A stretch of DNA of 64,000 nt from Streptomyces sp. FIT100. Lineage in GTDB: Bacteria; Actinomycetota; Actinomycetes; Streptomycetales; Streptomycetaceae. The notes under the pieces were generated by a model. It worked only from the letters and a program-made list of their open reading frames with translations. It searched no databases and had not been told where the DNA came from. The stretch lies in contig NZ_CP075715.1 in assembly GCF_024584805.1 (NCBI RefSeq), forward strand, positions 6,667,526 to 6,731,525. Reading direction: 5' to 3'. Every line of letters begins with the position of its first letter. Within the stretch, counting starts at the first letter, position 1. A program made the translations under genes and the position numbers. Shown piece by piece: positions 62,616 to 64,000 of this stretch.

Positions 62616-64000
62616 CTACTCGTCGATCTGGAGCACCGCCATCATGCCCGCGTCCTCGTGGTTGAGGATGTGGCAGTGGAGGACCGTCCTGCCCGGGTAG
62701 TCGAGGAAGCGGGTCCTGATGACGATGTTCCCGCGCGGGGGCACGTCCACGGTGTCCTGGAAGCCGCGGTTGACCTGCGGCTTGCCGTTGACGCTCATCA
62801 CCTGGAAGTCGTTGGTGTGCACGTGGAAGGAGTGCACCTCGTCGCTGTCGTTCCTGATCGTCCACTCCTGCACCGTGTTGAGCCTGGCCCGGAAGTCGAC
62901 GCGGTTGTGGTCGAACTGCTTGCCGTTGATGTAGAAGAGCGTGCCGTCCGCGTTCTCCGTGAAGGCGATCGTCCTGCGGCCCGCGACGGGCTCCTTCGCC
63001 AGGTCGTCCACCGGCGCGAAGGCGGTGGGCAGGGCCGCGGGCCGCATGGGCGCGCCCTCGGACCGGACCGTGGCGAGCGTGGCCCGGGGGAACTGGTTGC
63101 CGGCCTTGCCGGTGTTGTACGGCAGGGTCTGGAGCTCCGTCACCCCCGCCTCCGGGCCCTGCACGAGCACGTCGTAGCGGGCGCCGGCCGGGATGACGAG
63201 GGCGTCGGCCGCGTAGACCTCGTTCACGGGGTAGCCGTCGCGGGCGACGACATGGAACGTGGTGCCCGGCAGGGCCACCTTGTAGAAGATGTTCGCCCCG
63301 ATGTTCGCGAGCCGCCACAGCTGGGTCTCGCCGGGCCGGATCCGGATGCGCGGGTTGAGCTGGCCGTTGACGGTGCGCGTGGTCGGCGCCCCCATCTTGA
63401 GGTCCTGCGTCTTGATCCGGTCGCCGACGAGCTGGAAGTCCTTGAGCGCGATGACGTGTTCGGTGATGCCGCGCAGGGAGGCGGGCATGTACTGGTCGAG
63501 CCCGTCGACCACGATGATGCCCGACATTCCGCCGGCCGTCTGGGCGGCCGAGAGTGTGTGCGGATGCGGGTGGTACCAGTACGTCCCCGGCTCCAGGCTG
63601 TCCGGGAAGGCGTAGGAGTACCGGTACGTCTTCCCCGGCTCGATCGCGAGGAAGACGTTGTCGGAATTGCCGGCGGGGGAGACGTGCATGCCGTGGACGT
63701 GCAGGTTCGTCTGGTTGTCCAGCTTGTTCACGAACGTGATCTCCATGTGGTCGCCCGGCCGCAAGCGCAGCGTCGGCGGCATGTAGCGGCCGTTGTAGGT
63801 CAGCGCCCACACGTCGCGTCCCGCCAGCGGAACCTTCTTCCGCTCGACGACGATCGTCGTTCTGAGCAGGCCGCCCCTGCTGACGGCCTCTGCCGGATCG
63901 CGCAGGTCGGAGGTCGTCTGCGCGGTGATGGCCGGTGACGGCGACACGCTCGACGGCGGCGCCGACGACGGGGTGGAGTGGGCGTGCGGGCCCCGTCGGG
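62616..64000 (-). CDS. Multicopper oxidase, N-terminus beyond right edge
   Basis: The frame is open to the window edge, so at least 461 residues are present and the signal peptide lies outside. Copper ligands are complete: NLHVHGMHVS, YWYHPHPHT, HSFHVHTNDF and LHCHILNHEDAGMM with axial Met, for type 1, 2 and 3 copper sites. It oxidises phenols, metals or similar substrates with O2, probably outside the cell. Only 66 bases separate its stop from the convergent oxidoreductase gene; CCTACTCG repeats lie there (62588-62615). Confidence 0.9.
   Translation of the reverse strand, partial: RRGPHAHSTPSSAPPSSVSPSPAITAQTTSDLRDPAEAVSRGGLLRTTIVVERKKVPLAGRDVWALTYNGRYMPPTLRLRPGDHMEITFVNKLDNQTNLHVHGMHVSPAGNSDNVFLAIEPGKTYRYSYAFPDSLEPGTYWYHPHPHTLSAAQTAGGMSGIIVVDGLDQYMPASLRGITEHVIALKDFQLVGDRIKTQDLKMGAPTTRTVNGQLNPRIRIRPGETQLWRLANIGANIFYKVALPGTTFHVVARDGYPVNEVYAADALVIPAGARYDVLVQGPEAGVTELQTLPYNTGKAGNQFPRATLATVRSEGAPMRPAALPTAFAPVDDLAKEPVAGRRTIAFTENADGTLFYINGKQFDHNRVDFRARLNTVQEWTIRNDSDEVHSFHVHTNDFQVMSVNGKPQVNRGFQDTVDVPPRGNIVIRTRFLDYPGRTVLHCHILNHEDAGMMAVLQIDE

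Overview
The window is high-GC, densely coded actinobacterial DNA. Its gene content points to Streptomyces or a close relative: ECF sigma factor with a SnoaL tail, PosA-like protein, HisKA_3 kinases, SAV_915-like protein, CUT1 sugar importer without its own ATPase, and a gggggtacc/gcgaagcc palindromic repeat. No rRNA, tRNA or CRISPR array was seen. Gene identities come from reading translated motifs; no database search was run. Layout: (1) 1-6.4 kb holds a DUF2975/YozG-type regulator pair, an ECF sigma factor, and a large SF1 helicase fused to a phospholipase-D nuclease domain and a zinc ribbon, a candidate single-gene Mokosh type II-like phage defence. (2) 7.1-11.0 kb is a small terpenoid locus: a P450 translationally coupled to a ketosynthase-III-like protein lacking its active-site Cys, divergent from a class I terpene synthase. 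(3) 11.0-19.9 kb is a decayed zone with an HNH remnant, a frameshifted HK97-type capsid pseudogene, a truncated kinase, an intact PosA-like carrier/acyltransferase membrane protein, a kinase preceded by a 28-codon response-regulator stub, a lipoprotein, a PadR regulator and a tyrosine-recombinase tail. (4) 20.0-38.1 kb is the most interesting part: a candidate biosynthetic cluster built around a bacterial nitric oxide synthase oxygenase. (5) 38.3-41.8 kb is a second graveyard of IS fragments, an EEP nuclease pseudogene, a HAD stub and another recombinase tail. (6) 42-64 kb is ordinary chromosome: CorA, regulators, two AMP-ligases (one broken by a palindromic repeat), glyoxylate carboligase, small secreted and membrane proteins, a DeoR-regulated sugar ABC importer with an oxidoreductase, and a multicopper oxidase running off the right edge. 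How the NOS cluster may work (inference): NOS needs arginine, a reduced pterin and an outside reductase. GTP cyclohydrolase I heads the same operon and could feed the pterin. A second operon (M24 hydrolase, cysteine-synthase-like PLP enzyme, HpaB-type flavin monooxygenase, FMN reductase) is tightly coupled. An AraC regulator overlaps a glutamine-dependent amide synthetase gene followed by an MFS exporter. A STM4012-type radical SAM enzyme, a DUF1152 protein, a LOG-like phosphoribohydrolase, a Nudix protein, a second MFS exporter and an EamA exporter complete it. No NRPS or PKS lies inside, so the product should be a small amino-acid- or nucleoside-derived molecule, plausibly with an N-O or N-N function. 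Recombinase remnants on both sides suggest an old island.
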